DNA from: Petrolisthes cinctipes
Taxonomy: Eukaryota > Arthropoda > Malacostraca > Decapoda > Porcellanidae
Assembly (NCBI GenBank): GCA_033782935.1
Contig: JAWQEG010000474.1
Coordinates: 2,526,228 to 2,590,227, forward strand
DNA length: 64,000 nucleotides
Direction of reading: 5' to 3'
Below are positions 36,712 through 47,585 of the stretch, piece by piece. The position numbers and the translations under genes were made by a program. Every line of letters starts with the position of its first letter. Position 1 is the stretch's first letter. The notes beneath the pieces are model-generated. The model was not told the origin of the DNA, ran no database searches, and saw nothing but the letters and a program-made list of their open reading frames with translations.

Positions 36712-36760
36712 TGTGTGTGTCTGTACATTTGTCTGTGTGTGTGTGTGTGTGCCTCTCTCT
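36712..36760. repeat. (GT)n-rich microsatellite
   Basis: An interrupted tgtgtg run and a short ct run separate the LINE A fragment from the next LINE. Confidence 0.8.
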
Positions 36761-36767
36761 CTGGTGA

Positions 36768-39600
36768 ACCAGGTCCTCTACCGTGTAGTTAGATCTACCC
36801 ATGTGGTCAGAGAGGGTCGTCAACCCAACGACAGTGATGCTCCTGAAGTGACACCCATAGAGGTGACACCACCCTTGGAGAAAAGGGTGGGAGCATCCTG
36901 TCAGAACGAGGGAGGTTCTTCCACAGAGGGTACCCCGGTACCTGAAGTGGTTGCACCACCATCTACGGTAGCTGATGCTGCCAACCTTAGCCTGGTCAGC
37001 GATGAGCCTTCGGGAAACTCGTCAGACTAGGGAGTCAGTCAGTTCAGACAGACTCCCTCAGTGTAGTACTGATAAATGTTAGGTCAGTTAGAAACAAATT
37101 TAATGAGCTCAGAGCTCTGATAGCAACTGAAAAAGTAGATATAATAGCTATAACAGAGCCCTGGATCCATGCAAGTGGAAGGGACTATATAGGGGAATTC
37201 CATATCCCTACCTTTAGATTATTTCATAGAGACCGACACGATCGGGAGGGAGGAGGAGTAGCCCTGTATATCCGAGACTCCCTAGATCCAGTGATCTGCA
37301 AAGTCGGGTCAGAACAAGAAGTGTTAGGTGTTGACATGACAGTGGGAAGTGGAGTGTATAGATTCATTGTTGTCTACCGTCCACAGCACCAACCCATTGA
37401 TGATGATTCTAAGTTATATAATGAACTTAGTTAATTTAATAGGGGAGAAGATTGCCATTATACTAGGTGACTTCAACTGCCATGTTAACTGGGTAGATAA
37501 AACGGGAGATGCAGAATCAAGAAGGCTCATTGACTTTGCTGATGAAGCTTTCTTGACTCAGTGGGTGACTGAGCCCACAAGGGGAATCAATATATTAGAT
37601 CTTGTGTTCACGTCTGAAGATTACCTTGTCTCTAGCTTGACTGTAGATGAGCCATTGGGAGGAAGTGACCATAATATAATTAGGTTCTCACTGCAAGTAC
37701 CCAAGTCTAAAGTTAAAATTCAGAAACAGAGCAAACCCGACCTCAGTAGAGCAGAGTTCGGTAATCTGAGAAAGGGAATTAGTGCAATGCATTTGGAAAT
37801 GGGCCAAGGGGTGAATGAGTCCTGGTGCTATTTCGAGACTGCTTTATGGCACAACAATCAATGTTCGTGCCCTCTAAGCCAGTTGGATCCCCAATGTCCC
37901 AACCCAAATGGTTCTCACGAGAAATAGCAGCTACAATTAGGAAAAGAAAGGCAGCCTACCACCAGTTCAAAAGAACTGGTAAGTTAGAGATACAAAGTGA
38001 ATATTACCACCTACGTAGGAAGGTGAAATCACTTGTAGACAGAGCCAAGCGTAACGAGGAACTCCGATTGCAGCCTTGTGTAAGGAAAATCCCAAGGAGT
38101 TTTTTGGTTATGTAAACTGCAGAAAACTAATTAGAAACAAGATAGGCCCATTGCATGATGGGAACGGTGTCTTGCAAAACACTGATGAAGAGATGGCAGA
38201 CATTCTAAATTCCCATTTCTCATCAGTGTTCACCCGAGAAGATGGGGGTAACATCCCTGAGCCAGGCAGAAGTTAGAGACAGAATAGGCAAATTAAGTCT
38301 CAATAAATCTCCCGGTCCTGATAAATTTCTTCCTAGGGTCTTGCGAGAGGTATGTGACCAGGTAACCCCTCACCTGGTTGCTATCTTCAATATCGCTTGA
38401 AACGGGAGAGGTCCCATCTGACTGGAAGGAAGCAAATGTGACTCCCATATTTAAAAAGGGAGATTGCCATCTTCCTGGAAACTACCGACTTTCAGAAAGT
38501 ATTTGATAAAGTACCTCATCAGAGGTTGATGGCAAAAACCCGTGCACTGGGAATAAGGGGCATGCTTGCTAAATGGATTAAGAATTGGCTGACTGACCGG
38601 CGCCAAAGAGTAGTAATCAATGGGGAAGCCTCAAATTGGGCATCAGTCACAAGTGGGGTTCCTCAAGGTTCAGTTCTAGGTCCACTACTCTTTATAATCT
38701 ACATTAATGATATAAATGTGGGCATTGTCAGTCGAATTGCAAAATTTGCTGATGACACCAAGTTAGGGTGTAATGCTTCATCATTTGAAAAGGTAGAACA
38801 ACTACATAAAGACCTAGAGAAAGTAGGAGAGTGGTCTGAACGATGGCAGATTCCATTCAATTTGGACAACTGTAAAGTGATGCACATAGGTCCAGCCAAT
38901 CAGAGAACCAGTTACTCTTTGTTGGGAAGTGAAATTAGTAGTACTGACTTGGAGAAAGACTTAGGTGTACTGATCAGCAGTGACCTCAAATTCTCCAAGC
39001 AGTGCCTCGAAGTAGAGAAGAAAGCCCAGAGGCTTCTTGGTTACATAAAGAGGCAATTTAGATTTAGAAACAAAGAGATAGTCCTCACTCTATACAATTC
39101 TTTGGTTTGGCCACATCTGGAATATGCTGTGCAGTTCTGGTCGCTGACTCTCAAGAAAGACATTGCGAGGCTTGAGAGAGTCCAGGCTAGGGCCACCAAA
39201 CTGATCCCATCAATTAAGCACATGGGCTACCAGAGAAGGCTGCAGGCACTAGGTCTCTTCTCATTAGAGACGAGACGCTTGAGAGGTCAACTAATTGAAG
39301 TTTTCAAAATCCTTCGTGGATATGAAAACATTGATTATCAGTGCCTGTTTAGCTTAAACACTAATGCAACTAGAAACCATGGATGGCCTTGAAACGTTTC
39401 CGCCATAATATATAACATATATATAACATATAAAATCTGCAATGTCTGGAATCAGCTACCAGCAGAAGTAGTTGATAGTTCCTCGATAGAGCAGTTCAAG
39501 ACACAGTTAGACAAAGTTCTGCCAAGCCTGTTAGAGTTAAAGTGATTGTTTCCTCCTTTCCTGTACAAAAATTTCCTAGTCCGACCATTTTTTCTCTAGG
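36768..39600 (+). mobile_element. CR1/L2-like LINE, decayed
   Basis: The tail of ORF1 (to 37030) is followed by ORF2 with APE endonuclease and RT, and a 3' untranslated segment. The endonuclease and RT signatures resemble CR1/L2 elements (HDREGGGVALYIRD, GVPQGSVLGPLLF). Ends are not defined and no target duplication was found. Confidence 0.82.
37063..39543 (+). pseudogene. CR1/L2-like ORF2 remnant: endonuclease and RT
   Basis: Coding sequence is recognisable in pieces across all three frames. In order: LINVRSVRNKF (37069), TEPWIHASG, a frameshift near 37430, ILGDFNCH (37460) and GSDHNIIRF (37660), further frameshifts near 37840 and 38090, a stop near 38275, an internal deletion near 38490 that removes RT boxes 1-3, then FQKVFDKVPHQR, VPQGSVLGPLLF and FADDTK (about 38745). 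The C-terminal QLPAEVVDSSS block ends at TGA 39542-39544. Endonuclease and RT together would carry out target-primed reverse transcription. This copy cannot. Confidence 0.83.
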
Positions 39601-39771
39601 TTAGGTACATTTCCATTTCCATACCCGCAATGCGGGTGGGAGAGGTGGGTGGGGAGAGCCTTCTCTTTACTATACTTTTCTCTCACTATTAGTTAGCAAC
39701 TGCTACTACACCTACGTATGGTATGGGTCGTAAGACCTTTTGAGGTGCTACTTGTCCTTGTAACTCCTTGT

Positions 39772-39773
<2 letters not shown>

Positions 39774-39815
<42 letters not shown>

Positions 39816-39859
39816 GTGTGTCTGTCTGTCTGTCTGTGTGTGTGTGTGTGTGTGTGTAC
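39774..39859. repeat. (CT)n then (TG)n microsatellite
   Basis: About 38 bp of CT repeats are followed by TG/TCTG repeats. Confidence 0.95.
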
Positions 39860-39975
39860 AACTAACAAACCTAACACCAATAAAAAATAACACGACAAAA
39901 ACGCTAATAACAATAACTAAAAATAACTCCAATAACAACAATATTAAAACTACAGAACTATTAACATTTGTTGTT

Positions 39976-39986
39976 ATTATTATTAT

Positions 39987-40024
<38 letters not shown>
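39976..40024. repeat. (TTA)n/(AGT)n trinucleotide repeat
   Basis: TTATTATTATTAT grades into about 12 AGT units. Confidence 0.93.
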
Positions 40025-40043
40025 CATGTGTGTTATACATGTG

Positions 40044-40568
<525 letters not shown>

Positions 40569-42000
40569 GTCTTTTCTTTATTATTTCTAGGGTGAACTGG
40601 GACTCTTGTTGTTGTTGTTGTGAAGTGCTGAGATGAAGTGCTGTGAAGAATTGTAGGTTTGTATGTATGTATGTGTGTGATTCATATGTGTCATACTAGA
40701 TGGTGACATAGACACACACACACACACAGACACAGTGGAGCTTCATGGGGTTGGTTGGTAAGACTACTAACACCACCCCAGCAGCTTCATGGTGTTGGTT
40801 GGGAAGGCTACTAACACCTTAATTATTTTCATATGTTATCTTTCGTACTTACTGTCCCACCCCTCAATCATCTTCTTCCTTTGGTGCCATATGACCTGGC
40901 TGTTATGGTACAGTCGTCAGCAAAAATTCGTGCCATTCAGCTGGAGTGAGAGGAGCCTCCATGGTAAACTGCTAACACACTATGAGAGTTGACAACTATG
41001 GATTATACTTTTCAACTCTCATACAGTGTTACCAGATTTGCAGGTCTTCCTCTCACTCGTGATGAGCGGAACGAATATCTGCTGCCGACTGTACCTAATA
41101 TCAGTCAATCAATCAATCAGTCACTCCTGGTGTGTGTTGTGTGTGTGTAACTTTTTACTCTGCAAAGATATTTCAGTTAACAGATTACCATTATTTTTGT
41201 TGATGGGGTGGTGTTGTGAGGAAGAATGGTGTTGGTTGTGTGTTGTATATATGTGTGTAACTTTTTACTCTACCAAGATATTGCAGTCAATAGGTTACCG
41301 CCTCCTTGATGGGGGCGGGGAGATTTTTTTGTGGCGGTTTGGCCCCCGTAACTTCCTTCCTTGGCAGCATTGGGGGGGGGGGGGTGTCCCACGACGTAGA
41401 CGCCCCCACGAAGTAGACGCCGCCACTCCAGGACCAGTTCTGTTGTTGTTGTGTGACATACAGTACTTTGGAAGAATGACAACACTCTAATGTACAGCCA
41501 CAAGCAAATAACCACCGACACACACACACACACACTTAGTCGTTACACACACACACACACACATGTATTTCATTCCATTTACCATACATATATTTATGTG
41601 TAAATTTATGTCTATATTTATGTTTACTTTTCAAATTGTATAATTAGGTATATTTATATTATTATATAGTTGTTGTTATTGATGTTCTCCCGGGGCAGAA
41701 TGTCCTCCTGCCCCACAGACACTCTGGTATGTATGTCCCTATATGTCTGTATGGTCCTATATGTCTGTATGGCACTATATGCCTGGACTACTGAAGCACA
41801 TCCCAGGGAAATGGGACCACAGCTTACTGGACCAGGGAGTCTGGGGGCTATAATATTTATACTTTATACATGATATGATATGCTATAAATATACTCTATA
41901 ATATGTTTATCTTTATAGACTCAATATTATTTAAGTGTACTTTTCAATTTATATCATTACTATATACTTTTTAATCTACATTGGTTGAGTTGTTGTATTA
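40569..42000. other. Intergenic stretch with short duplications and microsatellites
   Basis: No gene is supported. There is a tandem copy of about 40 bp (cttcatgg.gttggttgg, 40741 and 40787). A segment around gtgtgtaactttttactct recurs at 41142 and 41253. (CA)n occurs at 40711-40735 and 41519-41565, and poly-G at about 41368-41382. ORFs across 41000-41500 are short and low quality. Confidence 0.6.
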
Positions 42001-42147
42001 GTTGGCCGAAGTTCCTTGACGTTTCGGAGAGATCATTCTCCATCCTCAGAAGGGTTGTAAGTGAAGTAGTGTTGAGATTTACCTCTATTTATGGCTGTCT
42101 GCTGGGTAAGGGGTCGGGGCTAGGGCAGGTTAGCTGGCTCCTGATTG

Positions 42148-42238
42148 GTCGGGCCACGGGTTGGCTGATCATGGTGGATTGCTGGCTGTCTGGAGGATCT
42201 TAGAAGGTAATTATGCTGGGGGTTGGACTGTTGACTGG
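42148..42238 (+). repeat. Left inverted arm of Penelope-like element
   Basis: 91 bp, reverse complement of 44390-44480 with one mismatch seen (taattatg against taaatatg). Confidence 0.88.
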
Positions 42239-42255
42239 ATCTGTTGGTTGTTTGA

Positions 42256-44268
42256 GACCTAGACCTACGAGAACAACACCGACGGAAGGAAGAGACCAAC
42301 GCAATTAAAAAACTATCCAGACTCCATGGAGGTAACATCAAGCTTCCAAGACCAACAAAAGGATATATCAACCTCTCCAATACCGACCTGACACCAGAAC
42401 AAGAAGAACTACTAGACAAAGGTTTAAATTGCCACTACCAAACTAAACCACAGCCCCACCGCAAACGACTCGAGATAGAAGTTATGATGGACGACATTCA
42501 CAAGCTAGAGAAAGCTGGAAAAGTGAGAACTTCACTAGACCTACAACCGTCCCTGCTGACTAAGGCCGGGAAATCACGAGGATCACACCACAGCAAGAAC
42601 ATCGAAAAGAAACACATTCAGGCAGCCAGACAGTTAAGAGAAAACCCCAGCATCATCATCCGTAGAGCTGATAAAACTGCGAATTTCGTCATCCTTAACA
42701 AAGAAGAATACCTCAATAAAATGGACACCATCCTCGGAGACGAAACAAAATTCAAGAGGATAACAAGAAACCCCACAGAAGAAATTATAAAAAAAAAATC
42801 AATACCACTATCAGCAATTAATGCCGCAGCAGGAGGAGTTCACCTCCAGAAACTCATCGGGAACTTCTCGCTTGGTTATGCCTATGGGACTGTTAAGACC
42901 CACAAGCCTGACAACCCCCTGAGACCTATCATATCCCAAATACCTACCGTCACCTACCAGGTAGCCAAAACACTCAACCAGCTCCTATCTCCATATGTGC
43001 CCTGCCAGTACAGTATCTCTTCACCTACAGACTTCCTTGAAATCCTGAGAGATGCCCCTGAAGCTGCATAACAGAACATTGCCTCACTGGATGTAGAAAG
43101 TCTGTTCACCAATGTACCAGTGGACAAGACAATTGAATACATTTTAAAACGTGTTTACCACTCACACCAAACTCCACCTACGAACATCCCGGAGAAGGCC
43201 ATGAAGACACTATTAGAAATATGCACAAAAGAGGCCCCATTCACCTGCCCCCGAGGACATTTGTACCAGCAAATTGATGGTGTAGCCATGGGTAATCCCC
43301 TTGGAGTCCTCTTCGCGAACTTCTTTATGGGGACTATCGAAGAAGAGCTCCTCTCTACAAGCCGTCCTCCCATCTACTGCAGGTACATAGATGACATCTT
43401 TATTTGTGTTAAAGACCTCCAGGAGCTACATGACCTAAGACAACGATTCATATCATCTTCTGGACTCAACTTTACCTTCGAAGAGTCCACCAATGGAAAA
43501 CTCCCATTCCTAGACATCATGGTCACAGCCAGTAACAACGGTTTTGAAACAACTGTCTACACCAAACCCACCAACACAGGACTGTGCCTCAATGGGATGA
43601 GCGAGTGTCCCGAAAGATACCTGCGTTCCACTATCAACGCCTACATTAGAAGGGCCCTCTCCCACTGTACCACCTGGAAAGCCACTCACACTGAACTTGA
43701 CCGAATCACACAAGTACTCGTGAATAATGGTTACAATAACTCCACCATCAACGCAGTCATTAACCAACACTTAAGGAAATGGTACGAAAAAGAAGACACC
43801 ATCCAAAGCACTGGCAACGATATCAAGATATATTACAAGAACCATATGTCTACAGAACACAAAAAAGATGAAACCATCATGCGAGACATCATAAAAAAAA
43901 ATCACGTCCACCCCACTAATCCAGAGGATAAGATCAACCAAATCATCTACTACAAGTCCCGCAAAACCTCTCATCTCATACTCCGAAATAGACCTACTCA
44001 AGATAAGACGCCTCTTCAGCAAGACCACGTCATTTACCGACACACCTGCAACAATGTGGACTGTGGGCCACACTCTTACATCGGGATGACGAGGACTCGC
44101 TTGACGAGACGCCTTACCCTACACCTTCAAAATGGCACTATAAAAAGTAACTACAAGACACCATTGCATCAATCCCTCACCCGCCAAGACCTCAATAATA
44201 ACACCATCATTTTGGACAGAGAATCAGACCACAGACGACTGGCCTTCTTGGAAACCATATACATTTAA
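42256..44268 (+). pseudogene. Penelope-like RT and GIY-YIG endonuclease, one stop
   Basis: One frame from just after the TGA at 42253 to the stop before 44269, broken only by TAA at 43069-43071. There is no ATG before 42481, so the normal start is missing or upstream. The N-terminal region has the family motif NLSNTDLTPEQEELL (about 42350). RT has the conserved RADKTANFVILNKEEY, AYGTVKTHKPD and a catalytic YIDDIF near 43384. The C-terminal GIY-YIG core reads VIYRHTCNNVDCGPHSYIGM (about 44030-44090) with the CX4C insert typical of this branch. RT and endonuclease copy and insert the element. The single stop lies between the fingers and palm. Confidence 0.9.
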
Positions 44269-44389
44269 ACACTACACCCGTCACTGAACATACAAACAGA
44301 AGACTTTCAAACACTTCCCACCTCTAAAAGAATAATCAACAACAGTATATCCCCCCCTACCATCCAAACTACTCAAACAACTAACATAG

Positions 44390-44480
44390 CCAGTCAACAG
44401 TCCAACCCCCAGCATATTTACCTTCTAAGATCCTCCAGACAGCCAGCAATCCACCATGATCAGCCAACCCGTGGCCCGAC
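44390..44480 (-). repeat. Right inverted arm of Penelope-like element
   Basis: Partner of 42148-42238. Similarity ends exactly at 44480, after GCCCGAC. Confidence 0.88.
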
Positions 44481-44498
44481 GATGACTAGTGACGGGAA

Positions 44499-45545
44499 TT
44501 AAGTCGCCCGACCTTTTCCCTTCGGGCGGCCCCTCCCCCTCATGTGTCTCCCACGGGGACCCTGGGGAATGGAGGGTGGAGTACCCATAGCCACACAGGG
44601 GGTAGGGGAGAGCGAGTGGAACAGATACCTCGTCCTGAAGGAGGAAGTGGAAGTCCAGCCCCCCAAATCCCAAACCCTCTCCACCGAGTGAGTCCTGAGG
44701 AAGGCGAGGGAGGCGGCCACGGCCCTAACGCTGTGAGCCCTCGGGGCGCGTCCGGGATCCCCATTCTCTATCACTCGGCAGAGAAGGCAAGCGATTGACC
44801 TAGGGAAGAGAGGGTTACCAGACCTAGAGTTGTAGAAGAGGTGGTCCGGAGAAGCCCCTCTCGTCGCCTCCACCTAAGTAGTAAACGCGTGGACTGGACA
44901 GAGGGGGTGGAAACTTCCATCCCTCAGGAACGAGGGTACTGCAAGAGGGCCAATCCTGTTGTCAGCCTGCTCGTTCTTAGCTAGGAAAGCAGGAGAGGGG
45001 GAGATAGTTAAAGAAGTAAGGTTAGGGCTTACAGATGAAAAGGCTGTGTGACGGGTAAGGGCTGCCAACTGAGAGGCCCTGTACCCTGTAGCTAAGTCGA
45101 GCAGGAAGAGAGCTTTCTGGAGGAGGTGACAAACCTCCAGAGGAACCCCCTCGAAGGTCAAGTAGGAAAGGACGCGGTGAAGGGACCAGGAGGGAGTCTG
45201 GGCCCGGTGAGGTGCGGTCCCTGCCCGAATCCCCATCCTCAGGAGAGAGAGAGGCCTCTCCGAAATCTTAATGTTAAAACCTCGGAGGAGGGGATCAGAC
45301 AGGGCTGCGTGATGCGCAAGCACCGTCGCCGAGGCCCTGTTGGTGGAATCGGCGAGCCACGTGAGGAATTCCAGGACCGTGTCCTCCGAGATGACCCTGG
45401 AGGGGTGTCTTCGTAAGAAGTCCTGGAATCTTTTCCAGCACGATTCGTACTGTCGCACCGACGACTGACGATGAGCCCTCAGCATCTTGCCCACTGTCTC
45501 CTTAGTGAACCTTTGCTGAGGACTCCCCGTAGAAAATCCAAGCAT
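44499..45545 (-). pseudogene. Tyrosine recombinase of the DIRS element
   Basis: One minus-strand frame with a single TAG at 44874-44876. An N-terminal SAM-like DNA-binding region (RQYESCWKRFQDFLRRH) is followed by the catalytic part: Arg in TGYRASQLAAL, a HxxR motif in RAHSVRAVA (about 44710) and Tyr in FRTRYLFHS (about 44630), in the R...HxxR...Y order of tyrosine recombinases. It would insert circular cDNA without target duplication. It overlaps the pol end by about 40 bp in a different frame, as expected for DIRS. The stop separates the catalytic Arg from HxxR and Tyr. Confidence 0.87.
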
Positions 45546-47249
45546 GTAGTTTCAGTGACGCTTGGAGTGGTGCAGACAGGGTGCTGGAGAGGCACGCCGA
45601 TCCCAACTGAAGAGGATGAGGGCACCACCGTGACAGTTCTCCGAACCACGGCTGCGCTGGCCAGAGGGGGGCTATGAGGAGTACCCTCCCCCTGAATGTG
45701 CGCAGCTTGAGGATCGCCTTCAGGAGGACTGACGTAGCTGGGGGTGGGAAGAGGTAGAGATACCCCCACCTGTTCCAGTCCTCTGTGAAGGCGTCCGGGC
45801 CTCCCGCCTCTGTCCTGGAAGAGAAAGTTAGGAACAGAGGAAGTAGGGCCGTGGATGGGGAGGCGAACAGGTCCACCTCCGGTGTCCCGTAGCGAAGGCA
45901 GAGTGATTCGAACACAAGGGGACACAGTTGCCACTCGACTGACGTCCCCTTGAACCTGGATAGAGCGTCCGCCCAACCGTTCTCCCGCCCTGGCACATAG
46001 CGGACCGAGAGGTGAATGTACCTCTTGGCCGCTATCGAAAAAATCTGTTCTGACAGGGACAGGAGAATTTCCGACCGTGCGGTGCCCTGTCTCTGTAGGC
46101 ACTGCACGGCCGCAACATTGTCCATATCGAAGCGGACGCCTATCCTGGAGAACTGTGGGTGTCTGTTGAGCCACTCCCTTGCTACCATCAACTCCCGGGC
46201 GTTGATGTGTAGTAGCCTCTCCTCTTCCTTCCTTCCCCCGCACCGTTGATTTCCCAGGCAAGACTGGTATCCCCAGCCTACGTCCGATGCGTCTGTCGCC
46301 ACCGTGATCCCCGGGGAGGGAACACCCAGGGGACTCGCTGATGCAGGGCACCGGGACGTAGCCAGGGGCGAAGGAGACGTTGGAGAGAGGAAGACACTTG
46401 CCTGGGAAGGTCCCTGTGTGCGGGGGAAAGGTGGAGGTTTACCTCCCGCGTCAGCCTCCTGTGTTTCAGTCGTCCCAGGGGCATTGCAGGGGCCGCGAAA
46501 TTTAGGGACCCGAGCAATGATTCCCACTGGCGGCGAGAGAAAGTACGGGAAAAATACGCCTGGCGGACGTGGCGGAGGGTCCGGCAGGCATTGTCTGGAG
46601 CGAGAGAGAGGGTGGCCGAAAGAGAGTCCCACTCTATTCCCAGCCAACACAGTTTGCGAGTGGGAGTGAGAGAGGACTTGGGGATGTTCAACAGGAACCC
46701 CATTTCCTATAGCACTCCCCTCGCTACCCTGACGTTGTTTGCTACCTGCTCCTTGGAAGGGGCGTGAAGCAACCAATCGTCCAGGTACATGAGGGTGGGA
46801 ACACCCGCCTCTGCCAGACGGGATGCCACCACCCTCACGAGCTTTGTGAAGACTCGAGGAGCTAGAGAGAGACCGAAAGGGAGCCTGGTAAACTGAAACG
46901 TCTCGGTCCCCACCTGGAAGGCCAGAAAACGGCGACACCTGGGGTGGATCGGGACGTGCCAGTACGCATCCTTGAGATCCAGGGATGCTAACCAGTCTCC
47001 CCTCCTTAGAACTGTGCGGACCTGGGCAACCGAAACCATCTTGAAACATAAGGTTTTCACAAATTTGTTTAGCTTGCTCAGGTCCATCACCAATCTCGTT
47101 TTTCCCTGATCCTTTTTGGGGACCGTGAATAAACGAGAAAGAAAGACCCTCCCCGTCGCCCGCTCCACTACCCCTTTTTCCCGCATTTCTAACACATGCG
47201 GGACGACCGAAAGTGACACTTTGGTTGAGGCAGGAGGTAGACGTTGTGG
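45502..47249 (-). pseudogene. pol: DIRS pol: reverse transcriptase and RNase H
   Basis: RT begins at the intron 3 acceptor. It shows VPKKDQGKTRLVMDLSKLN, ASLDLKDAYWHVPI, RLPFGLSLAP and the catalytic YLDDWLL (46771-46790). TAG at 46707-46709 interrupts just before GFLLNIPKS, a conserved thumb motif. A frameshift at about 46300-46330 separates RT from RNase H, which starts TVATDASDVGWG and includes INARELMVA and FDMDNVAAVQ. Beyond it is the conserved DIRS segment with EVDLFAS and LIAPLWPAQPWF, in the region often described as methyltransferase-like. The frame ends at about 45502, overlapping the recombinase frame. Confidence 0.87.
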
Positions 47250-47476
47250 CTGTAACGGAAAATGACAGGTGTCAGTGAGAGTACAGTTAATCCTAGACCG
47301 GGACCCGAGGGACCCGGGAAGGGTTGGAGGGGCAGGATGACAGGTAGTGAGGGTGAGATTTTGACCGCAAAGGGAAACTCTGATTTTTGACCTAACGGGA
47401 ACCCAAGGTTGGGAGGAGGGTTATGTCATATGTCAGAAATGTCAGACTAGGAGAGTTAACAACAACAGTTACTCAC
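47250..47476 (-). other. Predicted intron 3, inside DIRS pol
   Basis: Donor TTCCG/GTGAGT at 47476-47471 and acceptor TTTTCCGTTACAG/C at 47250. Splicing joins, in phase 0, a conserved-looking pre-RT segment (VIRQGLSWPW) to the RT start (PPQRLPPASTKVSLS). An in-frame TAG lies just upstream at about 47524-47526. Confidence 0.62.
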
Positions 47477-47585
47477 CGGAACAGATATCCAGGGCCAGGA
47501 CAGGCCCTGACGGATCACCCTTGCTGCCTAGCCGTGGGAGGGCCAGGCTGCTGACCACCCCGTGAGGCAGCCCAGAGTAGGACCC

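Larger units (their letters stand above)
42000..44480 (+). mobile_element. Penelope-like element with inverted terminal arms
   Basis: A sense element with one large ORF (RT plus GIY-YIG) is enclosed by 91-bp inverted arms (42148-42238 and 44390-44480, about one mismatch). A segment gacgtttcggagag...catcctcagaag before the left arm (about 42018-42056) resembles the repeat seen at Penelope-like ends. The right arm is cut where the DIRS element begins at 44481. Confidence 0.85.

Noticed and set aside
44544..46669. Plus-strand frames opposite the DIRS genes
   Set aside because: The minus strand carries recombinase and RT motifs. The plus frames have none.
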